Shown piece by piece: positions 35,896 to 43,711 of a stretch of DNA of 64,000 nt. A program made the translations under genes and the position numbers. The notes under the pieces are model-generated. The model was not told the DNA's origin. It made no database searches and saw nothing but the letters and a program-made list of their open reading frames with translations. Source of the stretch: Cellulophaga sp. HaHaR_3_176 (GTDB lineage: Bacteria; Bacteroidota; Bacteroidia; Flavobacteriales; Flavobacteriaceae). Each line of letters opens with the position of its first letter. The stretch's first letter is position 1. Where the stretch lies: positions 2,072,001 through 2,136,000 of the forward strand of contig NZ_CP058990.1 in NCBI RefSeq assembly GCF_019021925.1, given 5' to 3'.

Positions 35896-35908
35896 CTAAA
35901 AGGCTTTT
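35877..35908 (+). terminator. Terminator at the end of the SecD-head-like gene
   Basis: AAAAGCCTTT (35877-35886) and AAAGGCTTTT (35899-35908) form a 10-bp stem with a 12-base loop that includes the stop codon. T-rich sequence follows. The convergent dps gene ends at 35929, so it may serve both sides. Confidence 0.7.
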
Positions 35909-35928
35909 ATTTATATTTAAATAGTAGC

Positions 35929-36408
35929 TTAAATTTCTTCTGTTAACCAAGCTTTCATCATCCAAACTGTTTTTTCTTGCTCACTAATAAAGTCACTCAT
36001 CATAGAGTTTGTTCCTTCATCATTTGCATCTCCTGCAGTTTCTAAAATTCGTCTTTCGATAACTAATAATTTTTTAAGAGAGTCTACTACTAATCTAATT
36101 GCATCCTCATCTCTCGTAATATTTTTACCTACAGCAATTTCTGAATTAGAAATATAATCTTCAAAAGTATGTAAAGGCACATCGCCTAATGTTAATATTC
36201 TTTCTGCAATTTCATCTACTTTTAAATTTGCATCAGTATACAATTCTTCAAACTTAACATGCAGGTCAAAAAAACGTTTCCCTTTAATATTCCAATGAAT
36301 ACCTCTTAAGTTTTGATAATATTGTTGAAAATTAGCCAATAATATATTTAAATCTTTACTTAAAATTTCTGATTTTTCGGCGCTTAAGCCTATGCTATTA
36401 AGTTTCAT
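35929..36408 (-). CDS. dps: Dps-family ferritin-like DNA-protection protein
   Basis: This 159-residue protein forms dodecameric shells that oxidise and store iron with hydrogen peroxide and shield DNA. The inter-subunit ferroxidase ligands are in place: His38 (RGIHWN), His50, Asp65 and Glu69 in the spacing H-x11-H-x14-D-x3-E. The N-terminal tail is short and has few lysines, so DNA binding by the tail is uncertain. The gene is divergent from oxyR, its classical activator. A TAAATTTG -7 element lies just upstream. Confidence 0.93.
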   Translation of the reverse strand: MKLNSIGLSAEKSEILSKDLNILLANFQQYYQNLRGIHWNIKGKRFFDLHVKFEELYTDANLKVDEIAERILTLGDVPLHTFEDYISNSEIAVGKNITRDEDAIRLVVDSLKKLLVIERRILETAGDANDEGTNSMMSDFISEQEKTVWMMKAWLTEEI

Positions 36409-36431
36409 ATCTCTATCTTATTTTATATCAA

Positions 36432-36439
36432 CAAATTTA
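36432..36439 (-). promoter_or_regulatory. Candidate -7 element of dps
   Basis: The minus strand at 36439-36432 reads TAAATTTG, an exact TAnnTTTG match 24 bases before the dps start. No clear -33 TTTG is present at the usual distance, which fits a promoter that needs an activator such as OxyR from the divergent gene. Confidence 0.45.
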
Positions 36440-36511
36440 AGAAACATTAGTAACTTTACACTATAAGCTTTATCGATAGTTTTTATAATTTTATAGCCTA
36501 AAACAATACAA

Positions 36512-37453
36512 ATGACCATTACTCAATTACAATATGTACTTGCCGTTGCAGAATACCAAAATTTTACGCTTGCTGCCGAAAAAAGTTTTGTTACCCAACC
36601 AACGTTAAGCATGCAGGTACAAAAACTTGAAGATGAATTAGATATTTTAATTTTTGACAGAAGTAAAAAACCAATTGCTGTAACTGAAGTTGGAAAAAAA
36701 ATTGTCAGTCAAGCAAAAAATATTGTAAACGAAGCTAATAGAATCAAAGATATTGTAGATCAAGAAAAAGGATTTATAGGCGGAGAATTTACCTTAGGCA
36801 TTATACCTACCATTATGCCTACTCTTTTACCTATGTTCTTAAATACGTTTATAAAAAAATACCCAAAAGTAAATTTGGTTATTAAAGAACAAAATACAGA
36901 CGATTTAATACGAAATTTACAAGATGGGCATATAGATGCTGGAATTGCTGTTACACCATTAGAAATTGAATATATAAAAGAAAGACCACTGTATTACGAA
37001 CCATTTGTAGGTTACGTTCCTAAAAACCATCGATTAAGTAGTTTTAAAAAAATTACATCTACCGATTTAGATATTAACGATGTGCTATTACTACAAGATG
37101 GACATTGCTTTAGAGATGGTGTTATCAATCTTTGCAAAGCTTCTGAAAGTCTGTACGATGAAACTTTTCAACTACAAAGTGGAAGTTTTGAGACCTTAGT
37201 TAATTTAGCAAATGAAGGTATGGGAATGACTTTACTTCCGTTTTTAAATACACTAAATTTAGATGATAAAAGAAAAGAAAACTTAAGGTATTTTGAAAAT
37301 CCATCTCCTGCAAGAGAAGTAAGTCTTATATATCATAAAAGTGAATTAAAAATTCAGATAACAGATGCTATAAAAGATGTAATATCTGGTATTGTTCGAG
37401 GTGCTATTGCTTTTCAAGATGTGAAAATAATTAGCCCTTTAAATAAAAAGTAA
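36512..37453 (+). CDS. oxyR: Hydrogen peroxide-sensing regulator OxyR
   Basis: The 313-residue LysR-type protein has an N-terminal winged helix (MTITQLQYVLAVAEYQNFTLAAEKSF) and a periplasmic-binding-like sensor domain. The sensor carries QDGHCFRDGVINLC, with cysteines at residues 199 and 208, the same numbers as the disulfide-forming pair in E. coli OxyR. Thus this is a peroxide sensor rather than a generic LysR protein. It would form a tetramer and activate dps and other oxidative-stress genes. It is divergent from dps with a 103-bp spacer, the usual arrangement. No truncation is seen. Confidence 0.93.
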   Translation: MTITQLQYVLAVAEYQNFTLAAEKSFVTQPTLSMQVQKLEDELDILIFDRSKKPIAVTEVGKKIVSQAKNIVNEANRIKDIVDQEKGFIGGEFTLGIIPTIMPTLLPMFLNTFIKKYPKVNLVIKEQNTDDLIRNLQDGHIDAGIAVTPLEIEYIKERPLYYEPFVGYVPKNHRLSSFKKITSTDLDINDVLLLQDGHCFRDGVINLCKASESLYDETFQLQSGSFETLVNLANEGMGMTLLPFLNTLNLDDKRKENLRYFENPSPAREVSLIYHKSELKIQITDAIKDVISGIVRGAIAFQDVKIISPLNKK

Positions 37454-37465
37454 AATAGCGAAATA

Positions 37466-37495
37466 AAAAAAAGCCACTATATGGTGGCTTTTTTT
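37466..37495. terminator. Bidirectional terminator after oxyR
   Basis: AAAAAAAGCCAC (37466-37477) and GTGGCTTTTTTT (37484-37495) give a 12-bp stem, a 6-base loop and A/T tracts on both sides. Its right arm reaches the stop codon of the convergent small gene at 37494. Confidence 0.85.
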
Positions 37496-37679
37496 ATGCT
37501 TTTAAGTAAATTAAACTTTGTTGTAATTCTGGTTTATCTGTAATAAACTGTATAATCCAATCTTTTAATTCTTCTACTTCTTCAGGTAATAGAGTTGAAA
37601 CTCCTTTTTTAACCTCTTTACAAAACAATTTCGTATCAAAACTAACTTTTTTAAGTACCGTTTTTGTGTACTCAAGCAT
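37494..37679 (-). CDS. Conserved small protein of unknown function
   Basis: The protein begins MLEYTKTVLKKVSFD, contains LFCKEVKKG and LLPEEVEELKDWIIQFI, and has 61 residues. I have the impression that short proteins with the start MLEYTKxVLxKVSFD are widespread in Flavobacteriaceae, but no function is known to me. It appears all-helical and soluble. I use the ATG ending at 37679; an ATG four codons upstream (37691) is also possible. It is monocistronic, convergent with oxyR and divergent from dacB. A regulatory or structural role cannot be inferred. Confidence 0.7.
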   Translation of the reverse strand: MLEYTKTVLKKVSFDTKLFCKEVKKGVSTLLPEEVEELKDWIIQFITDKPELQQSLIYLKA

Positions 37680-37828
37680 AGTTACTCCCATAATTATTTC
37701 TATTTAATGATATTTAAATTTAACTAAAAAAAACAAATCATATTGTTTTATCATTGTTAAATAATTGATAAATTGCTCTTAATGTGTATCCAAACAACTA
37801 AGTATTCTCAGTTTAAACTCGCTTTATA

Positions 37829-39103
37829 ATGATAAAAAAAAACATCCTATTTCTACTAATTATAAGCATTTTACAAAGCTGCGCTAGTTCAAATCACAAA
37901 AGAATAAATAAAAAAACACTAATTTCTCTTCATGATGATTTTTACAAAAATCAGTTTACAGGGTTTATGGTTTTTGATCCTTTTACAAAAGATACGTTAG
38001 TAAATTATAATAGCGAAAAATATTTTACACCTGCTAGTAATACTAAAATTGCGACACTCTATACTGCTTTATCAACCTTACCTGATAGCATACCTACTTT
38101 AAAATATATCGTAGATCAAGACACTATACATGTTCAGCCAACCGGAGACCCGACCTTACTTCACCCTTATTTTAAAGACAGTACACTAATTTCTTTTTTA
38201 AGAAAATTTAAAAATATAAACTTAGACCTCACCAACTTTAAAGATGATAAATATGGGCCAGGTTGGGCTTGGGAGGATTATGCCTATTATTATCAGCCAG
38301 AAGTTAGCAAGTTTCCGCTTTACGGAAATGTAGTATCTATACATAAAACAGACTCTTTAAATATTACCCCTTTATTTTTCAAAAAAAATGTTTCTGAGAT
38401 AGCTTATAATACCTATCGAGAAGAACTTGAAAACACGTTCTATTTTAACCCTTCTAGAAAAGATACACTTCATATACCTTTTATTACAGACAGTATTGTT
38501 ACAAAACAATTACTCGAAAAAGCTTTAAATAAAAATATCAAGTTAGAAACCTCGTTTCCTAAAGGCATTAAAAATACTTTATATAGTCTACCATCAGATT
38601 CTGTATATAAAAGAATGATGTTTAAAAGTGATAATTTTTTAGCAGAACAACTTCTTATACTTTCAAGTGCTGTACTTTCTGATACATTAAGTGGTTCTAT
38701 TGCTAGAAAGCATATGTTATCAAATAATTTATCTGATTTAAAGGAGAAACCTAGGTGGGTTGATGGCTCTGGATTATCACGTTACAACTTGTTTTCACCA
38801 GCATCTTTTGTACATATATTATCAAACCTTTATAATGAGCAACCTCGAGAGCGAATCTTAAATATATTCCCTGCAGGTGGCACATCAGGAACTTTGAAAA
38901 ACTCATATAAAAATGGTGATAAACCATATATTTATGCAAAATCAGGCTCGTTAGGAAACAATTATTCTTTAAGTGGGTATCTAATCACTAATTCTGGTAA
39001 AACACTCATATTTAGCTTTATGAATAATCATTATACTCAACCCACTTCAGAAGTAAAAAAACGAATGGAAGCTATTTTTGAAAATATTAGAGATCATTAT
39101 TAA
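37829..39103 (+). CDS. dacB: D-alanyl-D-alanine carboxypeptidase/endopeptidase, PBP4-type lipoprotein
   Basis: This family S13 enzyme trims or cuts peptidoglycan peptides in the periplasm. A lipobox with Cys18 (ILQSCAS) anchors it. The active-site tetrad SNTK is at residues 70-73, the SxN-like motif is within KSDNFLAEQ, and KSG occurs in YAKSGSLGNNYSLSGYL in place of KTG. All three penicillin-binding motifs are intact, so it should be active. It is 424 residues, shorter than E. coli DacB (477), so domain III insertion may be reduced. Its 3' end overlaps by 17 bases the convergent msrA-like gene. Confidence 0.88.
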   Translation: MIKKNILFLLIISILQSCASSNHKRINKKTLISLHDDFYKNQFTGFMVFDPFTKDTLVNYNSEKYFTPASNTKIATLYTALSTLPDSIPTLKYIVDQDTIHVQPTGDPTLLHPYFKDSTLISFLRKFKNINLDLTNFKDDKYGPGWAWEDYAYYYQPEVSKFPLYGNVVSIHKTDSLNITPLFFKKNVSEIAYNTYREELENTFYFNPSRKDTLHIPFITDSIVTKQLLEKALNKNIKLETSFPKGIKNTLYSLPSDSVYKRMMFKSDNFLAEQLLILSSAVLSDTLSGSIARKHMLSNNLSDLKEKPRWVDGSGLSRYNLFSPASFVHILSNLYNEQPRERILNIFPAGGTSGTLKNSYKNGDKPYIYAKSGSLGNNYSLSGYLITNSGKTLIFSFMNNHYTQPTSEVKKRMEAIFENIRDHY

Positions 39104-39602
39104 CCACCTTCTCTTTATTTACATATTTTGAAAATTTATCTAATACTAGTTTTAGTTTCGGAGCTATATAAGTATCGCAAAATGGTTTTTCCGGATTGCT
39201 GAAATAGTAATTATGAAACATAACCTCTGAAGGTTTAAACCCCTTAAAAGTATGTACTTTAGTAATTATTTGCTCTTTAAAATTTTTCTGAAGATATAAT
39301 AAAATTGACGTTATCTTTATCTTTTCTGAATCGTCAAAAACATACACTGCAGATCTATATTTAGTTCGCATTGTATGGTTTTTAGTACTCTTATGGGTAT
39401 ATAAATGTATTTCTATTAAAATATGTAAAGGGATAACTTCTGTATTATAATGTATAATTACAGCCTCTGAAAAAGCAGAATGCTCATCTTCTCCGGCAAT
39501 AAAGCCCTGTTCAACTAAAGTTACCCCCAAGAGAGATTGAAAAACTGCTTCTGTACACCAGTGACAGCCACCACCAAAAGCAATTTTTTTTATTAAACTC
39601 AT
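39087..39602 (-). CDS. msrA: MsrA-like peptide methionine sulfoxide reductase
   Basis: The 171-residue protein opens with FGGGCHWCTEAVFQ, the MsrA active-site motif (canonically GGCFWC). The catalytic cysteine is Cys13 with a second cysteine at 16. HTMRTKYRSAVYVFDD (compare G-x-Q-Y-R-S), PSEVMFHNYYFSNPEKPFC (compare A-E-x-Y-H-Q-x-Y) follow with clear changes: E-D-Y-H-Q becomes E-V-M-F-H-N. So it is a divergent member, perhaps with altered substrate preference. It reduces methionine S-sulfoxide in oxidised proteins. The gene overlaps the convergent dacB end by 17 bases and precedes no co-oriented gene; nudix is upstream at 13 bases, so it is probably in one transcript. Confidence 0.75.
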   Translation of the reverse strand: MSLIKKIAFGGGCHWCTEAVFQSLLGVTLVEQGFIAGEDEHSAFSEAVIIHYNTEVIPLHILIEIHLYTHKSTKNHTMRTKYRSAVYVFDDSEKIKITSILLYLQKNFKEQIITKVHTFKGFKPSEVMFHNYYFSNPEKPFCDTYIAPKLKLVLDKFSKYVNKEKVVNNDL

Positions 39603-39615
39603 TTTTTATTTCTAT

Positions 39616-40206
39616 TTATTCTGCTCCAAAAACTTGATTAACTTTTGCATAATATAATAACATTACTGTTTTTGCATCATTAATTTCACCTGATGTTATC
39701 ATTTTTAATGCTGTATCAAAAGAATATTCTAAAACTTCTATATTTTCTGTTTCATCTTCTGCACCACCACCTTCACTAATTTTCATATTTTCTTCGTAAG
39801 AACCTATAAAAAGATAAATGATTTCTGTTACAGAACCTGGTGACATATAAGACTGAAGTACTTTTTTTACTTTATCAACCTTGTAACCTGTTTCTTCTTC
39901 TACTTCTTTTTTAATACAATCTTCAGGGTTATCACCATCTAAAAGACCTGCACAAACTTCAATCAACATTCCATCTTCATTACCATTCATGTAAGTTGGC
40001 ATTCTAAATTGTCGAGTAAGTAACACTGTCTTTTTTGCTATATTATATAAAAGAATTGCAGCACCGTTTCCTCGGTCATAAGCTTCTCGTTGCTGTTCTT
40101 CCCAAGTTCCATCTTCTTTTTGGTAGTCGAATGTAATTTTATTTAGTGTATACCAATTGTCAGACAACAACTCTTTTTTAATATTTTTTACTTTACCGTT
40201 TTTCAA
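39616..40206 (-). CDS. Nudix hydrolase, GDP-mannose pyrophosphatase-like
   Basis: The 196-residue protein carries a Nudix box, ILLY...GLLDGDNPEDCIKKEVEEETGYKV (the G-x5-E-x7-R-E-U-x-E-E pattern, here with lysine instead of arginine before the first glutamate of the core: KEVEEETGY). The upstream segment REAYDRGNGAAILLY and TRQFRMPTYMNG resembles NudK/ADP-ribose pyrophosphatases, which split sugar nucleotides. The enzyme would act in the cytosol with magnesium. Thirteen bases separate it from the msrA-like gene on the same strand. The exact substrate cannot be told. Confidence 0.85.
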   Translation of the reverse strand: MKNGKVKNIKKELLSDNWYTLNKITFDYQKEDGTWEEQQREAYDRGNGAAILLYNIAKKTVLLTRQFRMPTYMNGNEDGMLIEVCAGLLDGDNPEDCIKKEVEEETGYKVDKVKKVLQSYMSPGSVTEIIYLFIGSYEENMKISEGGGAEDETENIEVLEYSFDTALKMITSGEINDAKTVMLLYYAKVNQVFGAE

Positions 40207-40220
40207 AATATTTTATATTT

Positions 40221-40691
40221 CTAAGTTGTTGTCTTATTCTTCTTTATTCTGATAGTCCATTCAAAATTAAATGTAGATACTATTACACCATCTGTATTTA
40301 CACCCACCGATTTCATCCAAATAGTTTGCCCCTCGCCTGTTGCAACAGTATTAGCTATCGCGTCTTTTATTAAATGTCCATCTTCACATGTAAATGTAAT
40401 TTTACCTGTAGCTTTTTTGGTAAAACTTGCATTGTTATTTGCTACTAACATCGAAATTTTATGGCCGCTTTCTTTAATTTGATCAATCATCATGGCACCT
40501 GTACTTAATTCTGCAGCCATACCTTGTACTGCCCAAAACATAGATTTAAAAGGGTTCTGATTTACCCACCTATGTTTAACAGTTACTACCGCTTTAGTAG
40601 TATCTATATGACGTAAACGAACGCCGCACCACCAGGCAGATGGTAATTTAAAAAAGGTAAAAGAATTAAACTTACTTACAGAAACTCCCAT
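40221..40691 (-). CDS. DUF4442 hotdog-fold protein
   Basis: The 156-residue protein contains FFKLPSAWWCGVRLRHID, HRWVNQNPFKSMFWAVQGMAAELSTG and TFTCEDGHLIKDAI. This pattern (strand, N-P-F/x-S-M-F/Y, long helix with M-A-A-E-L-x-T-G) matches DUF4442, a branch of the thioesterase hotdog fold. Such proteins act on acyl-CoA or acyl-carrier substrates; the catalytic residues are not well defined. It is likely in one transcript with the nudix and msrA-like genes (14-base gap to nudix), but a shared role is not obvious. Confidence 0.75.
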   Translation of the reverse strand: MGVSVSKFNSFTFFKLPSAWWCGVRLRHIDTTKAVVTVKHRWVNQNPFKSMFWAVQGMAAELSTGAMMIDQIKESGHKISMLVANNNASFTKKATGKITFTCEDGHLIKDAIANTVATGEGQTIWMKSVGVNTDGVIVSTFNFEWTIRIKKNKTTT

Positions 40692-40767
40692 GTATATGTG
40701 CTTATATTTTTCATAAATGTATTGAAAATAAACGAAGTATAAAATGTTAAATTAATGTTAATATTTA

Positions 40768-40809
40768 GTACTATGCAACACATAGTACCTTTTTTTAAAC
40801 ATATATTTG
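40768..40809 (+). promoter_or_regulatory. Promoter and candidate PadR operator of the DUF4870-PadR-PspC cluster
   Basis: GTACTATG (40768-40775) and CATAGTAC (40781-40788) are a perfect 8-bp inverted repeat with a 5-base spacer. TATATTTG (40802-40809), an exact -7 element, follows so that the dyad covers the -33 region. The DUF4870 gene starts at 40829. Because a PadR gene lies in the same cluster, I read this as its operator. A T-rich run after the dyad means a terminator on the same strand is an alternative. Confidence 0.55.
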
Positions 40810-40828
40810 CATAAGAAATTACTAAGCC

Positions 40829-41311
40829 ATGACAGATACCTTAACAAAACACGAAAGAAACTTATCCGCTATTATACATGCATCTACGTTTTCTAAGTTT
40901 TTTATCCCTTTCGGAAATTTTATAATTCCGTTAGTTTTATGGACTGCTAATAAGAAAGAATATGAGTATGTGAATTACAATGGTAAACAAGCATTAAATT
41001 TTCAAATAAGTCTTTTGTTATATTCTTTTATACTAGGTATTGCATCTATTCCATTTTTTATAGGTTTTTTACCAAATGTATTCGACAGTGGTAATTTTAA
41101 TTTTGGAAACTTCAGCCATTTAAACAACTTCAACTTTCATTTTAATTCTGATAATTTCAGATTAAGCAATTGGTTAATTCCTTTTGGTATTACTGGTTTA
41201 TTACAAGGTGCTTTAACCATCGTAAATATAGTTTATACGATACTTGCTGTAATAAAAACTAACGAAGGCGAAGTTTTCAAATACCCAATCACTATTAAGT
41301 TTATAAAATAA
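40829..41311 (+). CDS. DUF4870 membrane protein
   Basis: This 160-residue protein has the DUF4870 start, LSAIIHASTFSKFFIPFGNFIIPLVLW, and the conserved block YNGKQALNFQISLLLYSF, followed by an unusually N/F-rich loop (GNFNFGNFSHLNNFNFHFN, about residues 86-108) and two last helices. DUF4870 proteins are small membrane proteins of unknown activity. The promoter region carries a dyad likely bound by the PadR protein encoded two genes on. The Asn/Phe-rich loop is longer and more repetitive than normal. A role in envelope stress together with PspC is inferred from the cluster. Confidence 0.8.
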   Translation: MTDTLTKHERNLSAIIHASTFSKFFIPFGNFIIPLVLWTANKKEYEYVNYNGKQALNFQISLLLYSFILGIASIPFFIGFLPNVFDSGNFNFGNFSHLNNFNFHFNSDNFRLSNWLIPFGITGLLQGALTIVNIVYTILAVIKTNEGEVFKYPITIKFIK

Positions 41312-41341
41312 AAAGGTATTAATCACACCTCTAGTATCAAA

Positions 41342-41394
41342 GTTTATTCATCAATCAAAAAATCAATCAGGATGTTTATTCATCAATCAAAAAA
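41342..41394 (+). repeat. Direct repeat of 21 bp before the PadR-PspC genes
   Basis: GTTTATTCATCAATCAAAAAA occurs at 41342-41362 and again at 41374-41394 (period 32). TTCATCAATCAAAA occurs a third time at 43621-43634, in front of the DUF2807 gene of the same cluster. The three copies may be regulatory or untranslated-region elements. Confidence 0.6.
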
Positions 41395-41407
41395 CGAACA
41401 GTTAATT

Positions 41408-41454
41408 TATGCAGAACCAATTTTTAAAACTACTTAAAATAAGAGTTCTGCATA
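41408..41454 (+). repeat. Inverted repeat in front of the padR-like gene
   Basis: TATGCAGAAC (41408-41417) and GTTCTGCATA (41445-41454) are exact inverted repeats with a 27-base A/T-rich loop, ending 18 bases before the padR-like start. They could form an RNA hairpin or a second operator. No T-run follows. Confidence 0.5.
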
Positions 41455-41471
41455 TCAAGAAAAATTAAATT

Positions 41472-41807
41472 ATGAATGTAGAAAATACAAAAGCGCAAAT
41501 GCGCAAAGGAGTTCTGGAATACTGCATACTATCTATCTTAAACGGAGAAGATAAGTATGCTTCAGAAATTTTAGGAACTCTAAAAGATGCCAAAATGCTT
41601 GTTGTTGAAGGCACTATATATCCATTACTTACAAGGTTGAAAAATGCAGGTTTATTAAATTATAGATGGGAAGAATCTACCTCTGGACCGCCCAGAAAGT
41701 ACTATACACTTACTGAAACTGGAAAACTTTTTCTGAAAGAGCTAGATACTACTTGGGATGAATTAAGGAATGCCACTAACCTAGTAACCAACAACATAAA
41801 AAACTAA
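41472..41807 (+). CDS. PadR-family transcriptional regulator
   Basis: The 111-residue protein is a plain PadR winged helix: KGVLEYCILSILNGEDKYASEILGTL, then VVEGTIYPLLTRLKNAGLLNYRW and SGPPRKYYTLTETGKLFLKEL. It has the short C-terminal helix of the subfamily-2 type that sits with PspC-domain genes. It starts two genes into a cluster; the following PspC gene begins two bases after its stop. The dyad at 40768-40788 is the obvious target for autoregulation. The inducer is unknown; envelope stress is plausible from its neighbours. Confidence 0.88.
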   Translation: MNVENTKAQMRKGVLEYCILSILNGEDKYASEILGTLKDAKMLVVEGTIYPLLTRLKNAGLLNYRWEESTSGPPRKYYTLTETGKLFLKELDTTWDELRNATNLVTNNIKN

Positions 41808-41809
41808 AA

Positions 41810-43612
41810 ATGAACAAAACTGTAAATATAAACCTAGCGAATGTACTTTTTCATATTGATGAAGAGGCATACAATAGAATGAAAAGATATCTAGAATCGA
41901 TAAAACGATCTTTTTCAAATACTTCTGGTAGTGATGAAATTTTAGCAGATATTGAAGCAAGAATTGCAGAACTTTTTCATGAAAAACTAGCAAATGAAAG
42001 ACAAGTAATTACCTTGAAAGAAGTTGATGAAGTTATTGCTATCATGGGGCAACCTGAAGATTATATGGTTGACGAAGATATTTTTGAAGATGAACCTAAA
42101 CAAACTTCTTTTGCTTCTGAACAAAAAAGACAGAAAAAATTATTCCGCGATATTGAAACTAAATATGTCGCTGGTGTTTCTGCTGGTTTAGCTCATTATG
42201 TAGGTATAAGCGCCATTTGGGTGCGAATTTTATGGATTCTTTTAACCGTTTTTTCTGGTGGTTCTTTTATTTTGATTTACGGGTTGCTGTGGATCCTTAT
42301 TCCTGAGGCAACCACAACTGCGCAAAAATTAGATATGCGTGGTGAAGATGTTAACATCAGTAATATTGAAAAAAAAGTAAAAGAGGGTTTTGAAGATGTT
42401 GCCGAGCGCGTAAAAAACGTTGACTATGAAAAAGTAGGCCACAAAGTTAAAAGTAGCAGTAAAACATTTTTCGATACCATTGGTAGCATAATCATGTTTT
42501 TCTTTAAGATCATTGGTAAATTTGTTGGTATTTTTCTAATAATTGGTGGCGCAGCTGGACTCATTGCTTTATTAGTTGGCCTGTTTACTGTTGGTGTTTT
42601 TGATAGCGTACATTTTGGACCATTAAACTTATATGAACTTGTAGATGCTACAAATACACCTATTTGGCTTGTTTCGATATTCGCTTTCTTTTTAGCTGCA
42701 ATTCCTTTATTTTTCTTACTTTATTTAGGTTTGAAAATTTTAATTACAAACTTAAAATCAATAGGTTCTATTGCAAAATTTTCTTTACTAGGGTTGTTTC
42801 TTATTTCTTTTATTGCCATACTTATTTTAGGAGCAAAACAAGCAACATCTAGAGCTTTTTGGGATAGTACGTCTACAGAAAATGAGCACTATCTAGAAAA
42901 TGCAAATGATACTTTAAATATTTCATTTACAAGTAACGATTTACATTGGAATAGAAAGAGGTTTAATATTGGTGACATGATTGTTAGTTATGATGATAAT
43001 GGTAACGAAATTTTAGTTTCTAACGATGTAGAGTTTAAATTTAAAGTTTCTAAAGATTCTTTAATACATGTTGATGTCCAGAAAAATGCGAATGGCAGCA
43101 CCTTCTCAAATGCTAGGCTAACTGCCGAAGAAATTGAATATTCATATTCACTACAAAATAACAATTTATACCTAGATGATTTCTTAACTACTAAAAGAGA
43201 AAATAAATTTAATAATCAAGAAGTAATTGTTATCATCTATCTACCTAAAGGTATTTTACTCGATTTTCAGAAAGAAGACTCTCACTGTCGAAGAATCAAT
43301 TTTAAAAACAATCAAGATTTTGGTGGCTGCGATGTTACAAAATATGCTTGGCGAATGGGTTCTAACGGAGAATTACAATGTTTAAATTGTCCAAATGATG
43401 ATGATGATAATGACAATACTGATGATAACCGAATTCAAATAAATGGTAACGGCATACATATTAATATTAATGAAGATGGCGAAAAAGGTAAAATTCAAAT
43501 TAACGAAAATGGCATCGATATAGATGTTAACGATAACGGAGAATCTTTTAAATTAAAAATAAATGAAAATGGTGTTAAAGTTAACACCGACGAAAACACC
43601 TCTACAAATTAA
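41810..43612 (+). CDS. PspC-domain envelope stress protein
   Basis: This 600-residue protein starts with a helical segment (HIDEEAYNRMKRYLESIK, then EIMADIEARI-like DEILADIEARIAELF). A PspC domain lies at about residues 105-165 (YVAGVSAGLAHYVGISAIWVRILW and LIPEA), and four more membrane helices span about 220-350. The soluble C-terminal part has an adhesin-like beta-region. Its last 60 residues contain three imperfect copies of a strand unit, Q/K-I-N-x-N-G-I/V-x-I/V, next to an acidic D-rich linker (DDDDNDN). PspC senses membrane stress in Proteobacteria; the flavobacterial version is larger. It is translated close behind padR (2 bp). Confidence 0.85.
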   Translation: MNKTVNINLANVLFHIDEEAYNRMKRYLESIKRSFSNTSGSDEILADIEARIAELFHEKLANERQVITLKEVDEVIAIMGQPEDYMVDEDIFEDEPKQTSFASEQKRQKKLFRDIETKYVAGVSAGLAHYVGISAIWVRILWILLTVFSGGSFILIYGLLWILIPEATTTAQKLDMRGEDVNISNIEKKVKEGFEDVAERVKNVDYEKVGHKVKSSSKTFFDTIGSIIMFFFKIIGKFVGIFLIIGGAAGLIALLVGLFTVGVFDSVHFGPLNLYELVDATNTPIWLVSIFAFFLAAIPLFFLLYLGLKILITNLKSIGSIAKFSLLGLFLISFIAILILGAKQATSRAFWDSTSTENEHYLENANDTLNISFTSNDLHWNRKRFNIGDMIVSYDDNGNEILVSNDVEFKFKVSKDSLIHVDVQKNANGSTFSNARLTAEEIEYSYSLQNNNLYLDDFLTTKRENKFNNQEVIVIIYLPKGILLDFQKEDSHCRRINFKNNQDFGGCDVTKYAWRMGSNGELQCLNCPNDDDDNDNTDDNRIQINGNGIHININEDGEKGKIQINENGIDIDVNDNGESFKLKINENGVKVNTDENTSTN

Positions 43613-43711
43613 ACAACAATTCATCAATCAAAATCAACAACTGGGTAGTAATCGTTATTATCTATCATAAATAAATAACAAATTTACATCAACCAAAAAA
43701 AAACGACAATC

